A stretch of DNA of 64,000 nucleotides, from assembly GCA_000310025.1 (NCBI GenBank), contig FN649734.1, positions 3,973,664 to 4,037,663 on the forward strand. The letters are read 5' to 3'. The translations under genes and the position numbers were made by a program. The notes beneath the pieces are model-generated. The model saw nothing but the letters and a program-made list of their open reading frames with translations, was not told the DNA's origin and did no database searches. Shown one piece after another: positions 36,027 to 48,500 of the stretch; the first letter of the stretch is position 1, and each line of letters opens with the position of its first letter. Origin of the DNA: Ectocarpus siliculosus (lineage: Eukaryota > Sar > Phaeophyceae > Ectocarpales > Ectocarpaceae).

Positions 36027-39000
36027 CAGCGGTGGCAGACGTTCACGCACAGTTCTTATGGCAGGGCGATGGAAGCCGTGAGCGGCAAAAACACATGGGG
36101 TCATACTCACTTTAAAGGTCCTTTGTGGGTCGCTACAGACATTGCAAGCGTTGATTCGGGATAGGGCCACCATTCGGTACGAACGACTCTTGTTTAGTGT
36201 AGGGCTGAGAGGAGGCTGGGGCAGCCTTGGGGGTTGGAAACAGATGCCAACGGCCAACAATAGTTGGGAAGCCCTGTCTTCCCATGTCAGATACTGTATG
36301 TCGAATACCTTTGGGCACATTTGTCTTGCGCTACGGCAGTAGGGCTTGTGTTGCACAGCCACGACTACTCTCAAGTTTGTTTGTGTTGCCGACTGTCTCG
36401 CCCTGACCCTGTGCAAGCCACCGGTCGTGCGTGGTTGTGGTAGCCGGCTGGCTTGGATTTTTGTTTTGTTGCAGTACGAACCACGGACTCCTTCCCGTGT
36501 TTTTGAGAGTGAAGGGAACGCACCGATGACCGATTTGTTCACTGGTGCTGCTGTTTGGAAATGGGTGTGGCACAAAGTGACGCCGCAGCCTCGGGGGCCG
36601 CGTTCCGTGAGCCTTCATTTTTCCGAGAGCTGTAGATACGTGACCTTGCGTGACCATGTGTTTTTTTCGTTTTTTCCTGATGTACCTCGCGGAGGCTTGT
36701 GGGGCCCTCTATCCAGGCTCATGTAACCCTCCTTTGCTCACAAGGGGACGGCTTGCTTCGTGTGCTTCACCGCATATTCCAGCGCAACCTCGAACAGCAT
36801 CTTACCAAAACTTCTCTCAAAAGTCGGGTTGATCGTTGTTATCCGGCCTAAGGCCCGACAACCCAGATGCGTGTCGCAAATGCCTTCCTCGCAACGCCAC
36901 TCACAAGAACAAAGAGTGTAGCACAGCTATGGTCGCGACGTCTCCTACCACGAAAAGAAGAGCAAATTGAGAGAAGCGGAAACACCTTGACGGTCGGTGG
37001 GATCCAAGTGCCGCACGAAAAACAGCAGATATAGTGGTAGGAATCTTGCCGCCAAAGGGCTGGCGATGTCCGGCGAGCGGAGAGCGGGTTACCGTCCGTT
37101 TCACGTTCAAATCACAACATCCACGTAAAATATAGGCCAACACCGCCGTGTACTTACAAGTAATTATGATGGCAACAACAAGATTGAAGCAATTTCCTGT
37201 GTACTTTGCGGGGAGGTTTCAACTTGAATATATAACTCTCTGATCTTTCTGCCATCGAATGTTCGTGTGCGAGGGTTCAACAAGTACCTCTGTGCGTGCG
37301 ATTTATGTACACATAAGAATGCTGCCGCAGAAAACGTGGTCACCCGGAGCCACTCCTCACCATTGGCGAAGCGCAATTGCACAGGTGTTCCTTCCTCCAC
37401 AGATAATAGTCACAGAGTGGGGCGCAGTCACCGCATCACACCCACGTTCGCGGCGTAGGATGTACGGAGTCTTTTGGACACGCGACAAAACCAGCTCACA
37501 GTCTTGCTCGAGCAAATCCGGAAGATCAACGGCATCTTTCTTGCACCCACCCATAAAAATACACAGAAAACAATTGCAGCCCCAAGAGCATTCACGTGTA
37601 GAAATCAGCACAGCAGTACATGTAGTGGCCATCAATAAAGCAGCGGGGGTATCGATCCATGACGCGTATTGAATCATGATGGGTCAACAATGCTGAGCGT
37701 GAGCAAGGAACACGTTCGGATCGTTGTCGAACCTCTGAAGACGCTCTGTCGCTCATCACATGAGGATCGTCGCGCTGAATGGACACACCCTCAAGCTGCA
37801 GCACACGGCCCACCATCAATACGACAGAATCAACTCAGGTGCCTGAAGCTCCCTGCACCCTTCGGATGCACGGCGATTGTGCACAGCAGTGGGGTCGGCA
37901 GAGATACTCCTCCCCCTGGAGATTTGGAGATGCGGAGAGATTTTTTCGAGGGACGACAACACAGCAATTGAGCAAACACCGCCGTGTTGAGTCTTTTCAG
38001 CAACTTCAATCATGCGGCGCGAGCAATCAGCCCACGCTTCTACCTCTCAGCACACACACATACAGCGAGGGAAGAGAAGCTTTGTGCATTGGTATATGGA
38101 CACCGGAGAGAGAGAGAGAGAGCTGGCTGTTGGTTCGTGGTGGAGAGTCAAGAAGCAGAAGCAGCCACGAGGGACATCGCGGATGGCAGTCCGAGCCGTA
38201 TGCCTACATACGTCATTCCTCTGATTCCTCCGCACATTCATTGAACTCAAACAGCCAGCAGCACAAGCCAGTCCGGCTATGAAGCCAAGTTCCTTTCATC
38301 TGGCCTCGCGCCTTGCGAACATCACAGACTGAAGGGAGGGGAAACCGGAGATCCGGGTTCAAGGTCTTTAAGGGGTGGTGTCGGAAAGGGCAGAGCAGAA
38401 GTGGAGACTCTCGTCTGGATTCCGCACACGTTAGTGTGGCCGTGTAGCCCCATATTCCTTCTCTTCTCGGCGGTGGGTGCCTGATTTGCTGCTGTACTAC
38501 CATATGCGTGTAGCTGTACCTCGCCCCATGTTTGCTGAGATGGTACATGTGGTGTGCGTATGCTCATGCTACATAAATTATGCATTAACAACTCCAAGCT
38601 GCTGCCGTCCGTGCCAGGCGTCTGTCACATCGAAAAATACCTGTGTGTATGTACGTGTTTTTTTCGGTTTTCTTCGGCTCAGATACAGGTTCTATATGAA
38701 TGCATAAGAAAGACTACAGCCGTATGTACGTCGCTTCCAGTCGTGGCACTGCTGCTGTTGTAAGAGGGTACCTTTTTACCTTTTAAGCGGGGGCGTCGGA
38801 ATCGGTTATCAAGGACTCGACCCGCTATACATACAGTAGGGTTTCTCTCTTAGGGTGTTTCTTATCGACCAATAAAACATGAAAAAAAAAACGAAACCGT
38901 GTTTTCTTGAACACATATTGTATGGAGGCGTTTTCCCCCGAAAGCGTGAAAAGAAGGAGCCGGTTTTTTGGGGGGCTTGCTACTTTAACGAATCCGTGTT

Positions 39001-40340
39001 TTTGACAGAAACATCGGACAAGCGCACCGCGGGCGTGGTAACATCACTGAGAACGCTAGAAAGACCTGCCAGACTCACGTCCAGGTCTATTGTGGAGATG
39101 GACAAGCGGCAGAAGCGGCGTTCAGTCCGTTCTTGGCCCAAAACTAGGCATTGCGTGGTGCTCTCGTCTTCAACTGCTGCTGTTGGTGCTTTTTTTTTTT
39201 TTCAATCACACATAGCAAACACGGAAACAGTAGAACGAGTACAGCAGTAGCACCAAGACCTCCAACGCGCTGATTCCTTCGGTTCGGCTGTCTATATGAT
39301 ACCATCTCCCGGCGCCGTGCTGCTTCGTGGGTATTGGGTGCTTGGATGCTGCTCAATAAAGTGTGTGAGAGACGTGTGCCACCTCACCAAAATGCCGTTG
39401 GAAAAAATGCGGCGAGATGATCTGTTTTTGGTCGGACGCATCAACATCAATCCAAGGTACCACGCAGCAGTAGAGCAACAGGGCCTCCGACACGCTAATT
39501 TTTTCGGATTGGCCATCTATATGATGCTGGCCGTCAGCGCGGCTGCCGCCCTATGATTGTTGAGCTCGTCTACCTTTGGGCAGGTGGTGGTCAAAGATGG
39601 GAGTCGCAACCGTGAAAAATGAGCTGGCAAACTGAAGAAATCGCAAGCAACACCAAGGTGGCGACACTCTGCCCTGCGCCTGTTGTTGCTGAAAACTGAA
39701 AACAGCAGGCCAGGTGGACGGGATCTTTCTAAGTGTGTTGTCCTCTGTGTCGGGTGCTGCTTGTTGCGCTTTCACCGCTGCTCTATGGTGAGCAATACCA
39801 TGTCAACCTGTTGTGTGTCGAGCAAAACGTGTACTCAGGGAAAGAAACGAACTCTTCGCGATGACATCACCATTAGAACAAGCGAAAAATAATCGGATCT
39901 TCCGTGAAAAGAAGCGTTTTTTTGTCGTTGCGTTAATAACGACCCTTACACATAGACCGGGCCTTTTAAAGTGGGGCCACGCCACTATCGAGGGGGTTAG
40001 CCCCACTGTAGAGGGGCTTGCCAGGTCGGAACTGTCGCCGGTGTGAGGGCCCTCGGTCCTTTCATTCACACATAACGCACCTTCCTCACAACAAACGCCG
40101 CAGGAATAGGGAGGAGCAGCCAATATATAGTGGTCTTTTGGTGAAAGTGGTGGTGAATGCATGGAGGATGATGGAAGGATCATAAAGCACTCCAAAACGA
40201 ACACGCTTGCAAAGTAGCATCCTTGGTAAACCCGCAGTTTCTCTGTGCTAGATACCAACTCTAAGAGTTATTCTGGCGAATAGCTTAGCCTCTCCCATGA
40301 CGCCCCCTTACGGGGACCCAGATCGTGACCTATTGAAACT

Positions 40341-40417
40341 TTTTCTGTGTTCAACCGCACTGAGACTGACGTACATTCTCATTGGCTAGCCGGCTAGCGC
40401 GGTCGATGATACTAATG
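40341..40417 (-). repeat. Inverted copy of the 8.3-kb dispersed repeat
   Basis: The complement reads ATCGACCGCGCTAGCCGGCT, then CCAATGAGAATGTACGTCAG and CTCAGTGCGGTTGAA, matching 8313-8385 with scattered differences. Confidence 0.7.
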
Positions 40418-41062
40418 AAACAAAGAAGAACACACACATATCGCGGCGCCAACTACAAGCAGGGAACTCTTTGGCTAGGCTACAATGTTGTTCGTTTCAG
40501 CATACGTTTCTTTTCCAGCACGGCATGCAGTCGTTAGGGAGCTATCGTAAATGTAGGCGGTGTGTACCCTGATGTCCCTTCGGCTGCACTTGCCGCTGTC
40601 CGCACTCGGATCCCTCTCCACATAGAGTATCTGAGATTGTAGGCCTTGCGATACACTGCAGACTAGCGGTCCGCGAATTTCCAAACGATCCTTTTATCAT
40701 CGAGATCGGTGAGCTACAAGCTGGATTGCTGAAGCTGCTGTGCGGTCCGATTTTGAAACGCTTCAAGCATACTAACATTGTACACGAGAGGGGGTCAGCG
40801 GACGGTTAATTTGCGACTGAAGTTTCGTTCTGGAGTTAGAATTTGGAAAACTGAGATATGCAGGCGTTTCCTGAATTTTTGAAGAGGAAAACTGCGATCC
40901 CCAGTGCGGCCTGAACCCCTTACCACGCACAGAAAATTCGGCGGTCTTGCGAAATTTCTGAAATGTAAGAAAAAGAGCGAACGACGCCTGCTGATTGGAT
41001 GGTGCAGACAGTTCCATCCCTGGGTGCAAGTGCAAAGCTGCCTTCCCACTTGAGCCGTCTCT

Positions 41063-41135
41063 TGTCTATAATCCCTATCAATTGTCCCCTCGATACGAGG
41101 GGACACGAGGGGACAATTGATAGGGATTATAGACA
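41063..41135. repeat. Perfect 30-bp inverted repeat (hairpin)
   Basis: The arm 41063-41092 (TGTCTATAATCCCTATCAAT and the ten bases after it) is exactly complementary to 41106-41135, with a 13-base spacer that repeats CGAGGGGACA. This is a stable cruciform/hairpin and may be the core of a small fold-back element. Confidence 0.95.
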
Positions 41136-41994
41136 GCAACTGGCGGAAGCGTGGTAAACGGGGCACGAAAAGGAGGTTTTCAAGATATTTCTCTAGAGGG
41201 AAAACGAGACCTTCTAACTCAAGCCCTAGGTTGCTTGGTGCCTCCTATCAACGGTGGTCTAGGTACTTCTTCCGCGCTTGCCCCTAGTAGCGCTTTCCAC
41301 CCAAGGATAAACAGACGCGGCGCAACTTCGCTGTTGAACCGGCGGCGTAATCGCCCCGCGATTCGACCTGTTCATTACCCTCATACTCCTCCACTCTACA
41401 AAGCATCCATACGAGACTAGAGTCGTCCCTGTGTACCCTGGCACCCCCCTGGTCGAGCAGTGCAAAGGAGGAGACAATCATGCCAATCTTCGAGGGGTAA
41501 AGCAGGCGAAGAAGATGGGGACAAAAAGTGTCCCCAAAAGGCGATCCAGCCCTAAAGGGGTTAAGACCCAACGGCACAGCAGCAGAGCGTAAACGATGTA
41601 TATGTGGTGGGCGGCAGGCGGAGGTACAGAGACCGTTGGTGTTGTGCAATACAGCAGTTACTTGTGGCCTGTGCATGGAGTTTCCCATGGTCGGAGAGGT
41701 GATCGAAGCTTGTTGTTCGACTGTGTATGCGTTTTGCATGCAGAAGCACATGTATTTTGCCACCTACAGTAGTGTCAATGGCCTCATGGCAATTGTTCTC
41801 TGCAGATTTCGCCACTCCATGCACGCACGAAACGTGAAACGGAACGCGTTACCGACACGCTCACAATCACCTGGCTTGCTTTGGGCATGCCGATTCGGGC
41901 AATTTGCCGACCACACGTGCTTTACAGCAGTTCGTACGTTGTTCTGTATTATTGTGAATGTGCCTGTCTTTGACGTTATTCCCTGTCCCCTTTG

Positions 41995-42043
41995 GAAGAG
42001 GGCACCCTACTATAGAGTGCCCCGATGCAAGAGGGTGCCCTCT
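41995..42043. repeat. 13-bp inverted repeat
   Basis: AAGAGGGCACCCT at 41995-42007 pairs perfectly with AGGGTGCCCTCTT at 42031-42043 across 23 bases. Confidence 0.85.
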
Positions 42044-42542
42044 TTTACCATTATACGTGGGGCCTCCGATATAAGACGGTCGAGGGCCTTTGTCACACCA
42101 CCCTCTTAAAACGGGGCCACGACTGCTGTGCCGACAAACGCTCGATCGGTCACAGCAGTTGAATGTACTGTCGTGGAATCCCAGGAGGATGGAGGTAGAT
42201 CAGAACGCTTTTTTGGTGTGAACAACAACAAAAACAACACCGTTTAGTCGATAGGGTGTGGTATCTTTGTCTCTCCTGCAATTCTTGAAATTCCAGCAGT
42301 TTCGTCTGGCGCTCTGTGCACAACTTTTGTAGAAAGCAAGCAGCGCGGCGTTCTTCGAAAGCATAGCTGGATACCGCTGATCGAACGATGTATTTGGCAA
42401 CTCGATTATTTCTCTCTTGAGGGCGCATAGCACTTTTTGCTTCAGTCAGTCGTGATCTGGATTCGCATGTATTGGCGGAGTGGTTCGGCTGTACCACACA
42501 ACCCACGTCGCTGATACTTTTCCTGCGCAGGTTCCCTGAGCG

Positions 42543-45500
42543 ATGGCCTTGACGGATCGCGATGCCCTGGTTGCCCTGTTTCGTTCGACCGGTGGCGCTA
42601 GTTGGGACAAGAAGGACAACTGGGACACAGCCGCTGAGATTGCGACATGGTCTGGAGTCCAAGTCAACGACGAGGGCCGTGTGGTGAAGCTGCGCCTCAA
42701 GAGCAACAACCTCCGAGGTATTTTTGTATTTTTCGGCCGTCACTGCTGGCACGTGCTTCTACCTAGAGGTAGACGTGCATGACCAGCCCAAGAATTCGCA
42801 ATCCGAGAGTGACCCTTCGCGAAAGGAAGAGTTGCTGCATTGGAGCGAATTTTCGAAGCTTGGGCGGGATAGGGCCTGCAGCGAATGAGCAAACAAGTGT
42901 TAGCGGCGAGTATTTTCCCTACCATATACTCACGCATCGACAGGATTCATGCATGGAATCGGTTTGAACCACCGCCAATTCTATTGTTCTCACCTGTGAG
43001 CTCGTTATTGGAGAAGGAAAGTGCCAGTTGCCTGCTGAGAACTCCCAGCTCCCGCGGGATGGGGCCTGCAGCGAACGAGCAATTACGCAGCAGCGGGGAA
43101 CAGCAAACATTTCTCCCACCTTTTCTAGAACACATATTCGCCTACGCGTAGCGAGTAGGCTTGTAGGGGCGAGCCGCACAACTCTCGAGTAGTAACTGGC
43201 AAAGCCTACGTCTCGCCTGTATGCTGGTGTGCATCCAGGGCAACCACCTCCAGCTTGCTGAGAGTCCCGAGTGCCTCGGGAATAGATCCTGCACAATAGC
43301 AACAATTTTGGGTTCATTCATTAGTGTTTGTCATGTTTGTGTAGTTGTTGAAAGTGCCATGCCAATGCGTGGGTGCCAATGTAGGTAGTCTTGAGAATTC
43401 CAGCAACAGAATATGCCCCTGCTGGCTCGCATTCCACAGGACCCATCCCGCCGCAGCTAGGGAATCTGAGCTTCTTGGAGAGCCTCGATCTCGGTATCAA
43501 CAAGTTAGGTGGTGAGTCCAGGAGATGGTTTGCATTTTTTTTATACTATCGCAGGAACAGAGTACATCAATCTCGCCGTCGCGTCGGCAGGATCGATGCT
43601 CTAGAAGCCGGGGGAATTTTTTAAACAATCTAAAATTCATTTTCGCATGCCCGCTGCTGTACTGCAAATGCAGGACACATCCCCAAGGAGCTTGGAGCTC
43701 TAACTATACTGGAGCAGCTTTGGCTGGAACGAAATCAGCTAACCGGTGAGGGTTGTGTCCGATGGGTAACCAATTATTTCTCCTTTGGTAGGCCGTTGGT
43801 CTTGCCAACGCGTACGCGGGATACATGTTCGGACACCACACCTGTAAGCTGGTTGACTCTCAACCAAAGCTCCTCCAGCTCGGAAAGGTCGCCCAGCTCC
43901 TTGGGTGCTGGCCCTGTGTAGAACAGCACGGCGACGAACCTAGGAACTACATCGTGTGATGAGGATTCTAGAATAACGGTCGCGGCAAACCAGAGAATAT
44001 ATCAGAATGTTGTTCCGGGCTCTAGACCACCTACGCACCCTCTAGAGTAGCTGTTCTAGAAGCTTCAAGAGGTTTTTTGCGATCCCACGCGAATCTCGTA
44101 TTTACCTTTGCACTTGCAGGCCCCATTCCACGGGAGGTGGGAAATCTCAGAGAGCTTAAGGCGCTGTGGCTCAGCGGCAACCGGCTCACAGGTGATTCAT
44201 ACATTTTTGTCGGTCGTTTTTCTTTTATCTCGAATTGGTTCCATGGATGAATCCCGCCGCTACGCGTAGGCTGGACGAATGTTCTCGAATCGAAAAAACT
44301 GCATCCAAACGCAATCTAACCATTTCGAAATCTACGCAGGTGCGATTCCGGCGCAGCACGGTGCTCTGAGCGAGCTATCCTGCCTCAACCTGTCGAAAAC
44401 CCAGCTCAGCGGTGAGAGACAATGTTGAAATTTGGATGTATACTGGAGATTTTTTGTTTTTTCTGGAGAATATGCATGTGTCCCGCCCACGAGCTGGTTG
44501 TTGGCCAGGTTGAGCCAGGTGAGCTTGTTGAGAGCGCCGAGCTGCGCCGGGATCGCACCTGCGCAGATATCGAAATTTTTTTATTGTGTTTTGGTGCATG
44601 CTTTCGATTCTAGAACATTCGTCCCGCCTACGCGTATGCATGCGCGGGACAGCATCATCTACGGAGACCGTCTCGTTCTAGAACAATATATGATGGGATT
44701 TTTCAATTTTTCTCGATTTGGTCTCACCCGTCAGCTCATTGATTCCCAGGTCGAGCGTTTTTAGGGCACCAAGGTTCCCCAGCTCAGGGGGAATGGGACC
44801 TGCAGCGCACGCAAAATAAGAGAGTTCAGAATGTGTGTCCCGCGGCCTCTAAACATGTACAGTATCGATCTCCGTAGATCGCATCCCGCCCACGCGTACG
44901 AGAGACACGTGCTGTAGAAGCAGCATATGTTCGGAACAAAATATGAAAGTACTCTCCCAACCTGTACGTGTAAGCTGATTTGAGTTCAGAAAGATCCTGT
45001 GGAGCTCCGCGAGGGCTCCCAGCTCCTTTGGTATCGACCCTGTACAAAGCAACGGAACAACAGCAACAACAAAATGAGGCATGGCGTGGTGAAATCGCGT
45101 GGCGAAACTTCAAGAATATTTGTCGTGCGCGAACGACCTTTCCCATCTCCCAAACCCCATGCAGGCGATACTGTATTCCGGCGTTACTTGGACAGCTCTC
45201 CAAGCTGGATTCACTCTACCTCCACCAAAACAAACTCAGCGGTAAGTGTCTCCGACAGATTCGGCGTGTACCCGTCGCACCAGATTGCATGAATCCCGCC
45301 CACGCGTTGGCTGGACCGCTGTTCTACTGTAGAAGCTTCATCACACTAAGATTCTGATTTGGTTTCCGGTTGTGCTGCTTTTGCTTTGTCCAGGGCCAAT
45401 ACTCAAAGAGCTGGGTGCTCTAACCAAGCTGACGTCCCTGTTTCTGCGGAGCAACAAGCTCACTGGTGAGAAATGTGCCAAAAGGAATGATTGCGTTGTT

Positions 45501-48500
45501 CTATTGAACACATATCCTTACATGATACCTCTATTTGTTTGGCTTCACTTTCGTGTCCTGCCGACGCCTCCCCGGGATTTATGCGTGTTCTACAGAGGCT
45601 CAAAGAAAGTACAAAAAACACTGTTCCATCTACCGAACTCACCATCTAGCTCGTTATTGCCGAGGACGAGGAACTCCAGGCGTCCACGTCTCCTAGCTGC
45701 GGTGGGATGTGTCCTGTAGGTGTGCGAGTCAAAGCAAGGCAGTTATTGAATTCGGAAGAATAAACCGACCTGTTAGAACACCTTATCACGAACTCATGGG
45801 AGAGTAGGTGTGTTCGAGAAGCCGGGGTACATACCTTTTCACTACCCCGCTAATGTGTTTGCCATTCCACGTACAGGTCCCATCCCGCCGGAGCTGGGAA
45901 AGCTCGCAGCACTGGAGAGCCTCGACCTTACGGGCAACCAGCTGACTGGTGAGTCACGATGTACAAGTGTGCGGCTAATCCCGCGTACGCTACGCGGGAT
46001 TTACGCATGTTCAGAACTCGAAAGAACGACAAAAGCTTTTCGATCTGTTTAACTCACCATCTATATTGAAGGAGAGGTAGAGGTACTTGAGGGCACGAAG
46101 ATCTCCTAGCTCCAGCGGGATGTGGCCTGTAGATCAACGAGCAAAAGGGTAACTTAGCGGGGTAAAGCAAAAAATATCCCCGGAGTTGTAGAGCACGGTC
46201 CCGCCTACGCCTAGGCGGGACGAATGTTCTAGAATCGAAAACACTGTACCACAAACGCAATCTATCTTTTTCGATATCTTCGCAGGTGCGATCCCGGCGC
46301 AGCTCGGCGACCTCAACAAGCTAACCGCGCTCAACCTTTCGAACAACCAGCTCAGCGGTGAGAGACGATGTTGAAATTTGGATACTGGCATACTTTTTTT
46401 CTGGAGAATATGCATGTGTCCCGCCGACGCGTTGGCAGAACACATAAGCAATGACGAAAATACTGTAATATAGAAGTAAGTATTATCTGTTGTATCGAAC
46501 GCAAACATTCCTTTCGGCACATTTTTCACATGTGAGCTTGTTGCGGTGATGAAACAGGGACGCCAGCGTGGTTAGAGCTCCCAGCTCCTCCCTTGGGTAT
46601 TGACCCTGGACAAAGCAAAAGCAGCACAGAGGGCGAAAACAAACCAGACTTGTAGTGTGATGAAGCTTCTAGAACAACGGTCCTGCCAATGTCAGGGAAT
46701 AGATGCCATGTTGTTCCGTCTTCTAGACCACACCCACTAGCGGGTGGTAGGCGGAGAAATATGTTGGTCAATTCTCTGCTTTTCTCGTGTTTGCTCTTCT
46801 GCTTGCAGGTCCTATCCCCCCGGAGGTAGGGAAGCTTGGAGCGGTTAAGCAGCTGGACCTTTGGGGCAACAAACTAAGTGGTGGGTAGTTAAACCATATT
46901 GCCATACCTTTATACATTTCTGCGTTGATGGATTTCCATAGAACGTGTGTCCTGCTCACGCTTGGGCGGGGTACATGCTCTTGTTGCTCTGTTGCAATAT
47001 GTACTATCAAGATTCAAATTTCAGCACCGTCTCTCACCGCTGAGCTCATTGTCGGAGAGGTCACGCCACGTTAGCTTCTTGAGAGCGCCGAGCTGAGCGG
47101 GGATCGCTCCTGCGTAGGTGCCTGAGCAATTTAGTTTGCTCTGCGGTTTTTTCGGTTCTAGAACATTCGCACCGCTTACGCACAAAAGGAGTATTGCATG
47201 CATAACTCCCACCCACGCGTTGGCAGGACCACTGTTCTACTGTAGGAGCTTCATGACACTGTACTGCAGGTTTTATTTCCCCGCTGTGCTGCTTTTGCTT
47301 CGTCCAGGACCGATACCCAAGGAACTGGGAGCTTTAACCAAGCTGGCGTCCCTGTTTCTTCGCAGCAACAAGTTCACTGGTAAGAAATGTTTGCGTTGTT
47401 CAATAGCACGCATAATACATACTTCATGATATTTGTTCCCTTCGCTTATGTGTCCTGCAAACGCATCTGCGTGGTTCATCAAGAAACCCAGTCCTTATCA
47501 ACCGTAAAAAAACTAGTACTTGTGAGGTTGTTGATGGCGAGCTGTAGCATCCGTATTTTGTTGAGAGCTCCAAGCTCCGGCAGAATGGAGCCTACAAGAG
47601 GATGAGCGAATACGAAGTAAGCGGGGAATGAGATGAAAAAAACACATTTCGTGTGATGCAGCTTACAATTGTCCTGCCAACGCGTACGCGGGACAAGATC
47701 TACGGAGATCGATCATTTAGAAAAAGAGAGCTGGTAGTATGTATATGTTCCCCGCTAATTCGCAACGCGCTTCTGCTCGCAGACCCCATCCCACCGGAGA
47801 TGGGAAACCTGTCAGCGCTACAGCACCTCGAGCTTCAGAACAATCAGCTGAGCGGTGAGTTACTACACAGGCAAAGTTTTCCGACCAGATTTCTTGATCA
47901 ATTCTGCCGATTCGTACGCGGGACACATGTTCGGAAAATAAACGTCCACCTCGACTCTAACCTAGTTGACGCTCAACCAAAGCTCCTCCAGTGGGAAAGG
48001 TCGCCCAGCTCCTTGGGTGCTGGCCCTGCACAACGCAGCACACGGCGACGACCAGAATAACACGACCGGATGATGAGGCTTCTAGAACAACGGTCCAGCC
48101 AATGTCAAAATCAACATGTTGTTCCGGCTGCCAAACCACCTACACTCCCACTGGGTGAGTACCGGTTCTAGAAGCTTCGAGAGGATTTCCTGCAATTCCA
48201 CGCTACATTCGTATTTGCCCTTGCGCGTGCAGGCCCCATCCCATCGGAGGTGGGAAATCTCAGAGAGCTGAAGACGCTGTGGCTCAGCGGCAACCAGCTC
48301 ACAGGTGATTTATTCTTCTACATTTAGGGCGGTCGTTTTTCTACAATTGGTTCCGTGGATGAATCCCGCCGCTACGCGTAGGCGGCACGAATCTTCTAGA
48401 ATCGAAAACATTACACCCCAACACAATCTAATTTTTTCGATATCTACGCAGGTGCGATCCCGGCGCAGCTCGGCGCTCTGAACGAGCTAACCTGCCTCAA

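Larger units (their letters stand above)
35925..42542. other. 6.6-kb gene-poor stretch
   Basis: Many short open frames on both strands but no domain, phase-consistent splice series or codon bias that I trust. It holds hairpins at 41063-41135 and 41995-42043, an inverted copy of a dispersed repeat (40341-40417), and the presumed ROCO promoter at its right end. Confidence 0.5.

Noticed and set aside
37164-37677. Overlapping minus-strand frames (LLEQDCELVLSRVQ and MEEGTPVQLRF)
   Set aside because: They cannot be joined with a plausible intron and show no known domain.
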